DNA from: Atrichornis clamosus
Lineage: Eukaryota > Chordata > Aves > Passeriformes > Menuridae
Reading direction: 5' to 3'
Assembly (NCBI GenBank): GCA_013400975.1
Contig: WBMZ01003329.1
Span: 1-64,000 of the forward strand
DNA: 64,000 nucleotides
Positions 36,717 to 50,419 of the stretch are shown here, piece by piece. Position 1 is the stretch's first letter, and the number at the start of each line of letters is the position of its first letter. The notes below the pieces were generated by a model. It saw nothing but the letters and a program-made list of their open reading frames with translations, had not been told where the DNA came from and ran no database searches. Position numbers and translations under genes: made by a program.

Positions 36717-39700
36717 AAGTGAAGAGTATAATTTTTCTGATGTTTCAGCAGGAACAGAGAATCTATTATGTAACAGAGCTGAGATAACCCTAAAAAAAGA
36801 CCATACGCTGTAAAAAGAAAAATTGATAATGCTTGCTAGTTTGACCTGGAGATAAACTCTTTCCTGGTCTTAAACCTACTGATTGGATCTAGGGGGCTGT
36901 GCCTATCTCCATTTCTGCCCTGCCACACAATGGGATATTCTGGCATAAGAATTTTGTTCGTAATGCAAATCAGGCGTGCGGTTCTATCTTACCCTTGGAA
37001 AGCTGTTCTCTATTTGCTTAAACTAAGGAAACTTGGCAGTGTGACTAAGCTGAGACTCCCAAATATGTTTAATTTTAGTGTGAGAGTCATTATTAGCATG
37101 CAGAAGTTCTAGGATTATCCTGTTAAAAATGGTACAGCCCCTGCCCTGTGATGCGCACGTGAGACACAAGAGGCAGATAGAGCTGGCACAGAAGGAAAGA
37201 GGAAAGTGAAACAAGCCAGCACTAGGATTGTCCACAGACCACTCTCTGTACAACCAGCACTGATGTCTTCTAAATGTCACAGCAGGGAAGATTTTACTGG
37301 GGAATCAGAATGCAAGCAGTGAGGGAACTTTGCCACTATTTATGTGGAGCTCCTCCACTCACTCAGGAAGACATTCAGCAAGTAATCTTCCAGAGGTAAC
37401 TTCACAAGTTCTCTTAGGCCTTCTCGTAACCCAGGGGAAAAAATGTGAAGTGACTTGCTGGAGTGGTTTATTCAAGCTGTCAGATATTCATGGAACAAAA
37501 TCAAGAGCTGATGGAGAAAACTCCAGCTTGGCAAGACCAAGGGATTTTTCAGAACCGTGTTTATTTCAAGAAACCTGGAAGAAGTCCAAGTAGGGATGTT
37601 TTAGTAAAAGCCAGAGAGAGAAAGACCTCATCTGACCTGCAAAATCTGAATGCTGCTTGTGCATCACAAATGTTAAAACTGGAATGGCCTGTAGATGCCG
37701 TGTCAGAGGGAACTCTATTTTCAGCCCAGAATAGCCAGTAACCATCGTGGCTGATGCAAAGGCTGGGCTCCAGCCCTGCTTGGAGCTGAATCAGGGAGTC
37801 AGTGACACCTCTACACATTGCATCCCAACAGAGCACTCTTGTCATTACACCTCTTACCATTCTTAGTGAATGTGTTTTGAAATTTTGCAGCTTCATTTTG
37901 ACACAAAATGAAAACAGATTTTGGAACTGCAACATCGCTTCGTGGGATAGAGTTCCTGTTTGCCAACCCAACTGAGTCTTAAGCTTCAGTTTTCAATGCC
38001 TAACGCAAATAATTTGAAATAGGAACACTGAAAGGCCTGGATGCATTCTGAGCAATATGCATAAAACATATTTTTAACTCACTTCTGTTTCATAAATCCA
38101 AACTTCATAGTAAGTAAAGTAGAAATCTTCCTACAAATTCGAAAGCAAACCACTTTCCAATATCTCCTCATCTGTTTAAATTATGCTGACTGCCATAGAA
38201 AACATACCCTTTTGAAATACCAGATGATTAAACAGCCTGCTTCACCTGTAAATAAGCATGGAATTTGGTGTGTTAGACATGTTATTTGCTTTGCACCTAC
38301 TAGGCAAGCTCAAGTCCTATGACTGTTTATCTACCAGAGAGATTCCAGGTTTTTTTCATTTGAAATAAATGCCAAATGACAAATTGCTTTTGACTCCAGA
38401 GATTTGGAAATCGAACTGCTGCCCATACATGTAAGCTTTTTGCTGGGGAGCCACCTGCAAGGCAAACACAAAACTCTAACATTATTATTCCAAACCACCA
38501 TGAAATAATGCAAAATACAAACTCAACCTCCAGTTTCACTCCTACTAATATGCACACAACATAAGACACAAATAAAAATGTTCAGCTGTGAATATTTATG
38601 TCTTATTCTTAGCTTCATTGTGTTTAGAGGCTTAGTACACCTTTGGTTGGTTCTCATCTCCCAAACAGACAACACAGAAAGACTTCTTTTTTGTGGCAAT
38701 CACATGCTAACATCTGCAAGACAGAAAGAACATGGCAAAGGTACACAAAATGTAGGAAAAGATTTGCTGGTCCTTGCTGCATTTCAATGGGATGTTTAAA
38801 AGATGGGAAAAGTTCTACTGATTGCAGAATACACTTTCAAGAACCATCAGCTTTCTGATGGGTGGTAATCTAACCTGCATTCTCATGTCTCCAGCCAAAA
38901 TTGTAGCAAGGTGCCAGTGGGCTCCAGAAATCTCTCCGATGCTTCAGTTGTGATTTTCCACCAATGGACATTTGGCTAATCATGCAGTCTGCGACATGCT
39001 TTTCTCTGAAGACAGAGGAAAGAGCTTTCTGAGCCCCCTCATTAGAAAAAAGCACTACCTGGCAAATCCAACATATCTCTCAAATATATCCCATGGTATT
39101 GCACACTGCAGGTGCTTATGTTATTAATAGAAATTAAGGAGAAACCATGCATCTCACTTGCCTTTCAGACACTAAAGTAAACATTCATCATTACATCTAT
39201 GAGCATAACTTGGCAAATTGCATAAGCCCAGCTGGAAAAGGTTCACAGTAATGAAATAAACTAGTGCAAACGTGATCTGAACAGCAAAAATTTATTATAA
39301 AAGCAATAGGTGATTGCCTTTACTAAACAATTACAGTACTGGCAAAACTAATGGTTGCAACAGCTCTGCAGACACTGATAACTCTTTCTTAAGGCACCAT
39401 CATAAAACACTGCATTAAAGTTATTGCAAAACAACAACACAAAAAAACCTGAATGTACTGTAAAATACAGAATCTGCATACAGAAATGAATCAAGTCTGT
39501 GTTTTAGTAGCTGTGCTCTTTCTCTCTGATTTGGATTTAAATGCTGTCTTGTAGGACACAAGTGTCTAGACACTGCCAGTTAATGTGCATCTGATATAAT
39601 TAAAGGAAAGAAGTAGTGACACACACAATTTCTCTGGTGTGTCGCATCATGAATCTTGTTGACAGTGGCTAAGGTACACTAATTATGATTTCAGGGGGGA

Positions 39701-40781
39701 GACACCACCTTCCACCAGAAGCATTACATCTGAGCTTTATCACTACCAACCACTTCTATGAACCTTTATAATTCTACTGGATTCATGGAATCGCTAAGAA
39801 AATTTTCCGAAGAGAAATGCAAAGCTGTCAGTGTGATCCTAGGAGCATTTTTTATATTGCCATTTGATTGATCTCTCCAAACTGACTCACAGATGTAGGC
39901 ACCACACAAATAGGAGGATTTGTTTGCACAAGACACTGGCAAGGTCCCCATCACCAAATGGGACTACCCAAATTATTCACAAATTAATTATTCACAATTT
40001 GAACATATTTAACCTCAGATTACCCCCACTGTTTCACAGAATACTATAAATATGAGGAATTACAGCACAAAGTGGCTAAAGCTTAGATCCTGGAAAAAGG
40101 ACACCTACAATAATTATGTGCCATGGCAATGCCCAGCCTTCAGCATCCTTGTCCTGCTGATGGAGCATGGACCTGTGAAGGTCTGATACCTTGGATGCCT
40201 CATGCTGGGAAGCACCCTAGGCAGCAGGGAGCTGCACAGAGGCAGGGAATAGCAACCTAGTTCACATCCTGCCCTCCTTCTACAGCAGCAGAGAGGCATC
40301 TCCAAGCTTCCTTGAAGGTGATGATGGATACACATTGAAGAGATATAGCAAGAGTTTTCCATAATAGTAAGAGGGGTAGATGAGTAGCCTTTCAGGGAGC
40401 TGTAGAGAGCGGTCATGCCAAATCCACCAACCTGGTCACAAAGCAAGTGATGGTGTAGGCATGTCGTCTTGTGTGTCATTTGAAGAGGATATTGTCACAT
40501 TTTAGGAGAAAAGATCCTTAAGGAGTGAAAACAATCTGTCCCTTGCAGCTAAACTCAGGCTTTTATACACGTACTTGATAATATTTCTTGAAAATTAACC
40601 TCAAGACTTTAATATTGCAAATGGGAACAGAATTTAGGACGAAAGGAACTGTTAGATGCTCTGGGGTGCATTACCTTGTTTTTCACAGGCTCTGGGTACT
40701 TTCTCCGTGACTACCCCTGCAATAAGCTCTAAAGTTTATTTTTATTTTAAGATAATATTAGGACCTGGACAAACTGGCAGG
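36717..40781. other. Unannotated non-coding sequence
   Basis: AT-rich, with short open frames. The longest is 136 codons on the minus strand (37561-37971), unrecognised, and it overlaps plus-strand frames of similar quality. No repeat family was recognised. Confidence 0.35.
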
Positions 40782-40965
40782 ATCGTAAGAACAGCCATGC
40801 ATGGACAGAGCAATGGTCCATCCAGTCCTGAGTCCTGTCCCCACTCTCTGTCTAACCCAGTAGCAGGAGCCCAGGGCAAAGCATGACAACAGGGCAAGCA
40901 TCCATCAGTGACTGCCCTGGTTATGCTCCCGGCCTCCTTCAAGTTGTGGCTTTGGACCTCCTGGA
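40782..40965 (-). mobile_element. Ancient CR1-type LINE 3' tail
   Basis: The plus strand reads ATCGTAAGAACAGCCATGCA then AGAGCAATGGTCCATCCAGT and CCTGAGTCCTGTCC. This is the reverse complement of the 3' region of old amniote CR1 elements ('taagaa.agccatactgggtcagacca.tggtccat' type). The following sequence (CAGGGCAAGCATCCATCAGT) continues the same match weakly. It is a different and older CR1 lineage from the young tails at 5.8-9.7 kb. Confidence 0.7.
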
Positions 40966-43900
40966 AAAGCATAAACAAACAAAGTGATACAGGTCAACAT
41001 CAAGTGAGCATCCAGGAGTAAAGATGCCCTTTATATTTCTCATTATAAAGCATTATCGTCAGAAAAAGTATGTGACTTTTTGCAACATCTGCAAATTTTT
41101 ATTGTTCTTTTTCTTTTCTTTGAAAAAACATGAATGTGTAAACTGGGTGCAGCTTTTAAGTACTAACCTTACTAGTGCTAAGTACAGAGTTCAGGTCCCT
41201 TGCAACTCAGCAGTTCTTTAGCTATGTATCTTATGAACAAGTTTGCGGTAGCATCAAACCGGAATTTCATATTCAAGTACATGCTCACTGAGATTCCCAA
41301 GCTTTTACCAGCATCACTGTTTTCCTATGTAAAGCATCTGTTTGATTACCCTTAAATACAACTTTGTGCAACAAGGCCAACTTATCCAGCACTCCAGACT
41401 TTTCTGTAGGTCTGCCCCTTACCTCTGCAGGTCTTTTTACAGTCTTTGTGTGAATTGCAAGTTTTAGTCTGGCTTTGAGTTCAGTACCAAAAATATTGAG
41501 TAGTGCTGGTACTTGTATGGAGCCTTGAAGACTCTCATGAGACACACTTTAATCTGGTGATGATTTTCTAGGACAAGCTTCTAGACTTATGCAAATTCAA
41601 GACAATTTAAGGTGTTTCTAGGAATATTGCTCTAAAAATATATCTTATATGCTACTCATGTCTTGCTTTCAGTGAGCAACCCAGAGATGTGTGCTGGGGA
41701 GTCTGGCCTTAAATATGGCTGTCACAAAACAAAAATGGACCAGAGTGTGATATGTATCAAAATAAAGTGAGCAGAAGTGTGAACAGGGTGGGAGTGAGAG
41801 CTTTTACACATGCAGTGAGAGCCAATTAGCAGACATCAGAAGTTTGTGCCAGCATCAGGCAGATGCTCCCAGCCCCCGTCCCAGCACAGGCTCTGCTCTG
41901 CAGGGACTCACCACCAACGTGAGCCAGAAGCAGTCAGGCCTGTGGAGACAAGGGAGTACCAACTTGAGACTGCCAGGAATAGGAAAAGAGGGCAATGAGG
42001 ATGGTGGGATTGATTTGAGGTTCTGGTCTGCGGACATGGGGTGAGAGAAGAGGATGGAGCTTCATATCTAAATGTTCAAAGGATGGGTGATGTGGGAAGC
42101 ACTGCTTTGAGGATGCAACACAGCAGGGTTGGGACTTCCTAGTATTCAAAGCCAAAAGCTTTTTCTCATAAATAGTTGCAAATCTTTCTCCCTTCCTTGT
42201 TTTTGGGTAAATGTGGTTCTTTTTAGCCTCCACCAATTAGCTGGATACTAACCTAATAAATGTCTACATTCTGATAATGTGTAGGGGTATCTTTGAAATC
42301 CAAATGTCAAGTGGCAGATATAAATGCTTTCCAAAATTTAAAGAAAATGCATCTGCTCTGTTCCTTTCATGTGCAATATTTATAATCTCAGCAAAAACGA
42401 AAGCAGATTTGCTCGATGAGACGTAGCAGGAAACACTGAAATCCCCCTTCACCCTGGCTTGCCAGCCAAATAAATCACAGGCCACTTCATAGAGCCCCTG
42501 TCTGAATACATAAACATGACAGGACAGCTTTGGAAACATCTAGTAAATCTCATTAAACACTTCCACTGATAACATAATAACATGCTAAACATATTCTAGC
42601 TGCCACACTGCACTGAGAATCAGAGTGCCTCTCTCCTGCTTTTTGTGATGCTGTGCTTTGCTTCCATAAAAAGAAAGATACTATCATAGTTTTGTTTTAA
42701 AATACTGGCTCACCCTGCAGGTCGTATATTTTCAAAACTCAGCTTTTCTCGCTCTTGCTTTTAGGACACATCATTCTTTAACCTTGGACTGCTCTCCTGA
42801 CAAGGTGAAAATTCATTAACCACCTCTGTATAATTTAAACACACAGCTTTGTTACTGTGCTGGCACTGGCCCACAGGGACGGCTGGGTTCCTGTAGCAAT
42901 AACTTGTTCTCATGGCAGGTACATCCTCAATAGCTTTCTCTGTGACAGAAGATAATTACCTGCCCAGTAAAAGAAACACAGTACCACAAAATCCACACAA
43001 ATGCTGTATGAACTTGTATAAGGCAAGACCACCTCACACAGGACTGTCACAGAGCAGAAAAAAAAGATCTGCTCTTGAGTTTCCCCTTTCATGTTATCTG
43101 AACAGCCCCCATAGGAACAATTCCTCTCTCTGTCTCTCCCAGTTCCTGATGGTACAAGCAAGAGAGGCACACACAAAAACTTTCAGCTCTCATGTCAAAT
43201 ATGTTTCTTCCCTCAGCAGCCATTTCAGGGGTAGGCAACTTTTCAGAAGTGCCTGCTCCTAAAAAAGAAATCAAGAGAACAATTTCAGTGCTGGGTATCT
43301 CTAATACTTTATATCACTGTCCCCTGTAACAGGCAAAGAAATGCTAACATTGCTGCAAGGACATCAGGGAAGTGGCAGCTGGATCCAAGTGGCAAGGGAA
43401 CAGCCCCACCAGTGTGCAGACACTACCTCCATACCATGTCTACATCCAGCTGATCCCTAGTTACATTTGCTTAATGTGGGCTCCTTGTGGTTACCTTTCA
43501 CCCTTCTGTCAGCCTCCCAAGGGTTGTTCAAAGCCTCTGGGCCACAGGGATAAAGACTCCTTCAGTGAGGATCACTGAGTCACGTTCACTTTACAGGACA
43601 GGCTTTTAGATCTGCTCATTGCTCCAGTGACTGGGTGGATCCAGCACGAGCTAAATTCCGAAGTCACCAGAGACCCACCAGTCTTCAAAAGCTTGTGGTA
43701 GCAATATCTGACATCAAAAGCAGGACTGCATCATTTAATTTAAAATAGCATTGGAGTAGGAGGGGAAGCAGCTTAGCATGGTAGGCATGGGGTGAACGCA
43801 TTAGCAAGTGAAAGCCACTGGAACCCTTATGTCAGGTTTCCCCACATGGATTTATTTCTAGGCTGAATGCTAAGCCGGATCTGTCTACTTTCCAATTTCA

Positions 43901-45247
43901 GTTTGAATGATGCCAAAGTCTTTTGAGCACAACCCAAGGAAGTCATAGTGGAAGATACTCATTTCACTAAAGAAAAAATAGTCTAGGAAGCTCTCTGGAG
44001 TCCAATAAAGGCCCACACAGAGAGCCCTGAGCTGCGGTTTGTCACCCACAGTGCACAGAGCTTCTGGCATTTGGCAGGCCCCCCACTCTGCCAATTCCAC
44101 CATCTCAGGTGCTGCTTGCCATCTACTGCGGTGAAGATACAGTGACAATCCAGGGGCAACAGCAAGAAAGCAAGAAGAGAAACAGAAATTGAGTCAAACA
44201 TTTAAAGAGCCTAATTCACCAATTTTTTCCTCAACATAATTAAAAACGCACGAAACAATTTTGAATTGATCAAACTATCTTTTTCATATTGTTCACCTTA
44301 CCGCTCCTTACATCCTCCTTTTTCTCATTATCTGCTTATTTCCACCATGGAAAAACTGAGGCTTTGCATGTCCTTGCCATTGCACCAGAAACCTCCCTTA
44401 TTTCTCTTTTGCAACTGAATCCTTGAGATCAGGACCTGACCATCTACTTAAGGGCTGTCCAGATACGGGCAAGGTTTGCAACACCTCCTAGGAACCTCAT
44501 TTCTCACCACATTTTCCTGTGTGTAAGGCTCTGGGTGGGAATAAACCCACAGTTCTGGCCTACACCTGGAGCACTGCACCATCTCCAAGGGCAGCACAGT
44601 GGTGAGCCCGTCGTTCCTTGCTGTCAGGCAGCCACCTGGGCCTGATCTGAACCTCCACAAGTTGTTGGCATAACTCCCATTCACCCAGATGGAGTTTGGA
44701 ACAGCACTCTGCTGAGATGATTTTGGAGGTAATCTAAGTGGAAGACTACCGGTAAACGATTGCCAGTGAATGATGTGCTGATGAGCAGAAGGGAGAGATT
44801 GTGGCAGGAGGGAAAAATTTTAGCAGGAGGAGTAACCAGTCAACAGCGGTAAAGTAGAATAAACAAAATTCCTACAGGATGATATATAGACAACTTCTCA
44901 TGGTTTCCTCTCTGTAACCCTATTCCTGCAAATTCCTTTTATTCGCACATAATTTACACTGGCACCTATTTTACCTCCAAATCTGGCATAATACACTTCA
45001 GATCCATGCAGAAAGCACGTGTCATAGCACAGACAATACCAATAAAAAGACTGTTTCTCAGTCCCTTCCCAGTTCACATTTGTGTGGATCCTTCTTCATC
45101 TTCGGACTAACAAAAGCTATCTTTGTAGACATGGCAGCAACTTTTACCATGAAAACTGATTCTATTTGGACGTACTTTAGAGACTGCCCTTTTCTTAGGA
45201 AGATGACCGAATCCCTGAGCAGAAAATGCCGGTGGGGCCTTTTACAG
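40966..45247. other. Unannotated non-coding sequence
   Basis: No recognised repeat, RNA gene or convincing exon. Open frames reach 116 codons (plus, 42912-43262) and are unrecognised. Composition is ordinary for the window. Confidence 0.35.
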
Positions 45248-45417
45248 CAAACCAGTGCATGGAAACTGCTGGTAGAACTACACGGAGACTAATACTGGAG
45301 AAGTATTCACCAGAGCCAGCTGTTGGCTTTTCAAGGAGGAGGATGAGAACCTACAGTCCAAGGAGAAGGAAAGAGAAATCCAAAAATGTCCTAGACTGGA
45401 TTGAGCCCTCTCTGAAG
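45248..45417 (+). other. Candidate internal exon (170 bases) with acceptor and donor, unrecognised
   Basis: CCTTTTACAG (AG at 45246-45247) precedes purine-rich sequence, and CTGAAG|GTACCT gives a donor with GT at 45418-45419. The frame is open across the whole segment; it belongs to a 106-codon frame with an ATG at 45226. The peptide includes LILEKYSPEP and RRRKEKSKNVLDWIEPSLK, which is basic and not a family I recognise. The purine-rich exon-like bias contrasts with both flanks. The acceptor tract is short and no partner exon was found, so this remains speculative; a lncRNA exon is equally possible. Confidence 0.2.
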
Positions 45418-45609
45418 GTACCTGCCTCCCTCCCTCACTGTAGAAGCCAAACTTTGCCTAATACAGACCTGTGTTTAGAGCAGACCTGGAAAGAGAGCTT
45501 TGTGAAATGGTCTGGCTGCTCAGGTAACACAGTTCTGAGCAGATGAAACCACTGGGATCACTTTTCCTTTTAATCATTTAGTTCTGTGGCATTGGAAATA
45601 GTTGATGTG

Positions 45610-45945
45610 GGCACTTGCTCACACAGGCAAACAGGAAAAACTTGGGGAGGGCAGGAGGGGTCAACCAAGCGCCCAGGTCCTCAGTCAGGTTTGTCGTGAT
45701 AGGACAGGTCCTGCAGGTCAGGATCAGGCTTTGCAGGAGCACCCTGGGGCAGACAGTGCCCTGGGATGGCCAGGCAGGGCTGTGGGGAGCTGGAGACCAG
45801 CACTGCTGCTGCATGGCCAGGGCAGAGACTGACAGCCCTAGGGGCTGGAATAGGGTCCTGGCCCATGGACAGGATGGGGGGAGGTCCTGGAGAAGGTCAG
45901 GAAAGGCCAACAAAGCCTGTCAGTGCCCTCACAATCCTGGTAGTA
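45610..45945. other. GC-rich but CpG-poor patch
   Basis: About 335 bases are rich in CAGG, CTGG and GGGG words, with few CpGs. Open frames on both strands overlap here (up to 136 codons), which the GC content explains. The texture resembles an old LTR or exon remnant, but no family was recognised. Confidence 0.35.
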
Positions 45946-46513
45946 TCTTGGGTGTAAATGTTCAAGGACTCCAGCTCTATCAGATTTCATTAAAACTAAT
46001 GGGATTAAATCATACCTATTCATAATGTATCTTGCCCTCCTTTTCTAAAAATTTAAAAATCTGTCGCTGTAAGCAGATCCTTGAAAACAGCCGTGAGAAT
46101 GGCTTGTTATGAAGAACCCAACCTGCAGTGCTGTAGGCTACTGCAATCACCTAAATCTTTACCACTGTTGCAAATTACTCTCATTTGTCAATGTCCCCAT
46201 CCTGCCCAACCCATGATGTGTCATTACCTTTGCCTCTGGTTTTGAATATTCCACGATGATGCATTTGTCACAGAAGGAGTCTATTAAAAAGCAACATGAA
46301 ATTTAAAGAAGACTTTTGCTTACAGATAGCCTGAGTAATACTACATCAACATTCATCAGTCTTCACTAATTTATTCTTGCTCCCTTGTAACAAGTGTGCA
46401 GACACTGTGTAAACAGGAGCTCTATCAGAATGAATGATGCCCTTTCGTTTCTCGAACACACTAGACAGATTCTCACTCCATAAATTGTTCCGTTGGTAAA
46501 TTATCCTATAGGT

Positions 46514-46630
46514 TAATAGATTTTAGAGCCTGAAGGGACTTTTGGCATCATCTAGCCTGTATTAACTCTTGTGTAACCACTGCATGTATTAGCTGGACAA
46601 TTTTATCCATGATTCCTGGCAAAGAAGAAA
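46514..46630 (-). mobile_element. Ancient CR1-type LINE 3' tail
   Basis: TAATAGATTTTAGAGCCTGA then AGGGACTTTTGGCATCATCT and AGCCTGTATTAACTC match the reverse complement of the 3' end of old amniote CR1 elements ('agattttaa.gccagaagggacca...atcatctagtctg'). The match fades after about 46630. This is another pre-avian or early-avian relic. Confidence 0.6.
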
Positions 46631-49600
46631 TTATTCTCTCAAACTTATTGCAGTTGGGGATCTCTGCGGGGAGAACTATAAATGCAATAAAGACTCTTTT
46701 GCCCTTAAAAGTTACTTCTAAAAGGGTATTTTCTAAGTATATACGTCACTAGTAGTTAAAGGCAGATTACATATATAATAAATGATAGATGTTATCAAAG
46801 TGATTTCAGGCTTCACTGCACAAAGGCACTTAGGAGTGAACAGCTTTAAACTTGTGAATTGACTGGTAGGTTTCCATGGGACCACTCCTGGGCTTCCAAC
46901 AGAGCCTGCATGTAAGAGCTATGCTAGAATAACAGTCGCAAAAGCTGACTGAATACATCTCTAAAACAGCACCAGATGAGCTTCAGCGTGAACTAAGACT
47001 CCAGACTCTAATAGCTGCACTGCAGCAAAATGCCTGCAAGGCAGGTCTGGAAATATTATGGTGTCTATATATAACACCAAGCTGATTTCAACTTGTCTGT
47101 GAGCGTGGTGATCTCCCGTTTAAAAAAAATCAACCTTGGTACATGACACTCAGGCTTGAAAATCTTGAATTTTGCTATCAGTAATCACAAAATGATGCTA
47201 AGTTCTGCAGCATATGACAATAAATAGTTGGTGTCAGTGGTACACACTGAGCAAAGACTGACTTTTAAGTGGTGACTACAGCAGCTGTGGATGTTTGTTT
47301 AGCTGAAGCCACCTTCATTTACCTTCTCTTGAAGATGGCAGCATTGTCACAACAGCTGTGTCATGTCATAACTCGACCTCAAAACAACATTAATTGGAAT
47401 CCATGGGGAGCACCTGATACTCTCAGGAAAACAAAAATTGTGTCAAAGCACATCAAAGAAAAGTTACAGAACAAGAAAAATGTCAAAATAACATCAATAC
47501 AGACAAATAAGAAGGTTACATATTAAATACAACAAACATTATTACCAGCTTTTGGAAATAACTGCAGACTATCCAGGTGACTGAAAAAATTAATTGGGAC
47601 ACTGGGAAAAGAACAAATTAGCTCACTTCCAAGTCCAAGTTAGGTGTGACTAACAAGACTGAATGATATGGCTTCAAGGTGAAACTGTAAACTTTATAGA
47701 ATCTATGCAACAGTAAGCTGATTTCATGATATCTTCAGGTAGGCCATAATCTATTCTATACCTTAGAGAATATCCTTTATTTCCTTGACTTGTTCCACAG
47801 GTTTATCCCCATCCCTGATGCTAAAGATTCATTTATCATGAGGTCTGAATCTATTAATTAAGCCTCTGAAGAGCACCAAAAACATTCTTATTAATCTTCC
47901 ACTCAGAGCAGAGCCTGGAAAAAACTATAGTCCTTTAGCAATACTAACGACAAAGCTCCTCCAAAAACAGTAGTGCTGTTTTTCTTTCCTCCTCTCCTGA
48001 GGCGGGGATATTTGCACTAAAAATTGTGAAATAGTCTTCTCAGTTAAGACTTTGTCAGCTAAGGTACTTCCCTAAACCTTTGGTTTTGCAGTTGTAACTT
48101 GAAAAGAAATTATATTCCAAACCTCTGGGAAGGTTTGTTACTGGCCGTGAAGACCATAAAGGGATGCCTACATGTGGCATACTGAGGAGCAAAAGGAATG
48201 CCTGCACTGAGTGAAACAGCCACATGCCACCTACACAGCACCCCACAAGCAGCAGCAGTGCACGGGGTGCTCCTGGGGGACGTCTTGGCTTATTTTTGTT
48301 TGAAAGGAATCCAATCTGTGTGCTCCAAAACCAATTTTTGATGCGAACCAAAGCATGCTAAGGGGACAATTGCTGCTAAAGCACACTCCTACCTTGCACC
48401 AAAATATCACTGGCGCATTGCCTGCAGGCACCAGGCTGCTCTGCTGGGTTCAGAAACTGAGCAGCAAGTTAATGCTTCTGGCAGGACTTGAAAACAGGTT
48501 TACTAAGGCTCTTTGAGACCTCTAATGTAAGCTCAATACTCAGAGGGAAAGAGCAGGCCTTCAGGTGTTTTACGATAGCGAGCTGTTGTTGAGTTCTGAG
48601 TGCCAAGGTAGTCACAGGAGACTTCAGCACCATATATAAAACTAGAAAAAGAAATAAATCCCCTTCAAGCTTTTTACTGAAAGTTTCGTGAATGATCTGA
48701 GGTGACAAATTTCTAAAAACTAGGATAGAGGAAAAAGTTTGAGATTGAAGGACATGGGCACACAAAAAAATAAGAAAACCGAGGAAACCATTGCAAGGGC
48801 TCACTTACTATAAAATTCAGCAGAACTTGGAGGACTGAAACCTTTGGTGAAGGAGAGAAACACAGTGAAGACCAAAGGTGGGAAAAACCGTGACTGACCT
48901 CCTTTGGATCCTGAGAAGGAAATCAACAATACAGAATAGAAGCTTCTCTAGTAACAGTAGGTCCTACAATCTTCCTGGCCCACGTCTGTTTCTGGCTCTA
49001 AGTTTCTATTTTGGCACTGAAGCATGCCAACTGCCCACACAATTGTTTTGTGCATGCACATTCTAGACACAAAAAGAGTTATAAACTTCTTTGGGTTTTG
49101 TCATTTGGTTGCTTCTAAGAAAGATTTTCCTGGCTTTGCAAAGACTAATCCATGTCCAAACTGGTGGTGCATAGAGTAAAAAACACAGAGCAAGTTACAC
49201 ACAGACAAGGCAGCATCACATCAGTCACATATCACTCGTCTCACTCAAGATTTACTGCCAGAAATTCTTCATTCCTCTCAGTTAGCAAAGATGCTGCCCC
49301 TGCATCCCTCTTGGACTGAGCTGTGAAGGTAGATGAAGAGCAGGAATGGTCCCAGAGCCCGTGGTGGTGCTTTATTGCTCCTTCATCCCTGCCCCCTCTT
49401 GGAGATCAGGCACATCACCTTTCCCCACACAGCTGCCCCTGTGCACAGTCTGCTCTGAAATGTCCTGGGTCCCACTTGTCTGCCTTGTCCAGTACCCTTT
49501 CCTGTACCAGGACAGACCCCCATGTGCTCCCCGCGCAGGAGGAGCAGACCAGTACATTTAAGCTGTGGGTTTCTAGCTGCAGTTCTCTGAGACATTGTGT

Positions 49601-49876
49601 TTCCAGCACATGTTTTCAGATACAGACATCACTCTCCTACCATGGTCCTCAGCTAACTCAAACGTACCTTAGCAATGTGGCCAAAAATGAGAAGCCTCAG
49701 GCATACAGACAAGTTACCATGCGGTGACAAGTTGCTGTGTGTCAGCTCCCCTGCAATGGCTGTCTGCACGGATGCTGTAAAATGTCTGCAAGGAAAGACT
49801 TGTGACTGTGATTTGCTTCTGCCACGGACTGTGTGCACAGTTACTGCACATCAGCTGATAGGAGGTCATCTCTTTC
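46631..49876. other. Unannotated non-coding sequence
   Basis: AT-rich at first, then GC-richer near 49300-49560, where many short open frames overlap on both strands. None is recognised. No repeat family was recognised. Confidence 0.35.
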
Positions 49877-50419
49877 TCACTTTCGTCCTGCCTGTGCTGC
49901 CTGTAGTATTTTGCTGGCTGATTTGACAGGCCCTGTGTAGACACAGGCTGTGGATGGCTGGAAGCTTGTTTCTATAATTTCCCACTTCCCTCCTGTTTGA
50001 AGGACAGCCTGGCAGTGTGTGTACACAGACGTGGGACTGGCAGGCACTGGTTGGCAGAGTGCCCAGGAAAGCACCCAAGGAGTGGGAAAAAAACATTGGC
50101 TGTGATTTAGTGGTTGGGCAGGGGTAGGAAAGAAGGGGGCATAGAGAGAAAAATTATGCAGATGCTTCTCAGTGGAGTGAGGACAACGAGGGTTCACAGA
50201 GGCTGGAAGATAATAGCTGATAGTGTGATTGTGGTTCTGAGGGCATTGACTCAAAACAAAGGAAAAAGCTGCCATGTCAAACAGGATTCTCAGCTCACTG
50301 CCAATAAAAGCATAAAGATATTGCGGGGGGGAGAGGGAAATAAACCCTGCTTGTATTCTTTTTTGTTTTCTTCTCTTTCTCTGAAGATTGGTACAGTAAA
50401 ATACGAAATTTAGAAGCAC
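49877..50419 (-). other. Longest open frame in the window (180 codons), probably not a gene
   Basis: The frame runs from a GTG codon at 50419 to a stop ending at 49877. Its first ATG is codon 49 (at 50275), leaving 132 codons. The translation is rich in Pro, Ser, His and Cys, with no signal peptide, membrane segment or domain I recognise. No splice sites or poly(A) signal are convincingly placed around it. An open frame of this length is somewhat unusual in 64 kb of AT-rich DNA, but without homology it should be treated as chance. Confidence 0.12.

Noticed and set aside
37561..37971. 136-codon minus-strand frame
   Set aside because: Unrecognised and overlapping similar-quality frames on the other strand.
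45610..45945. GC-rich patch as a CpG island or gene exon cluster
   Set aside because: CpG dinucleotides are scarce, and the overlapping open frames on both strands follow from base composition.
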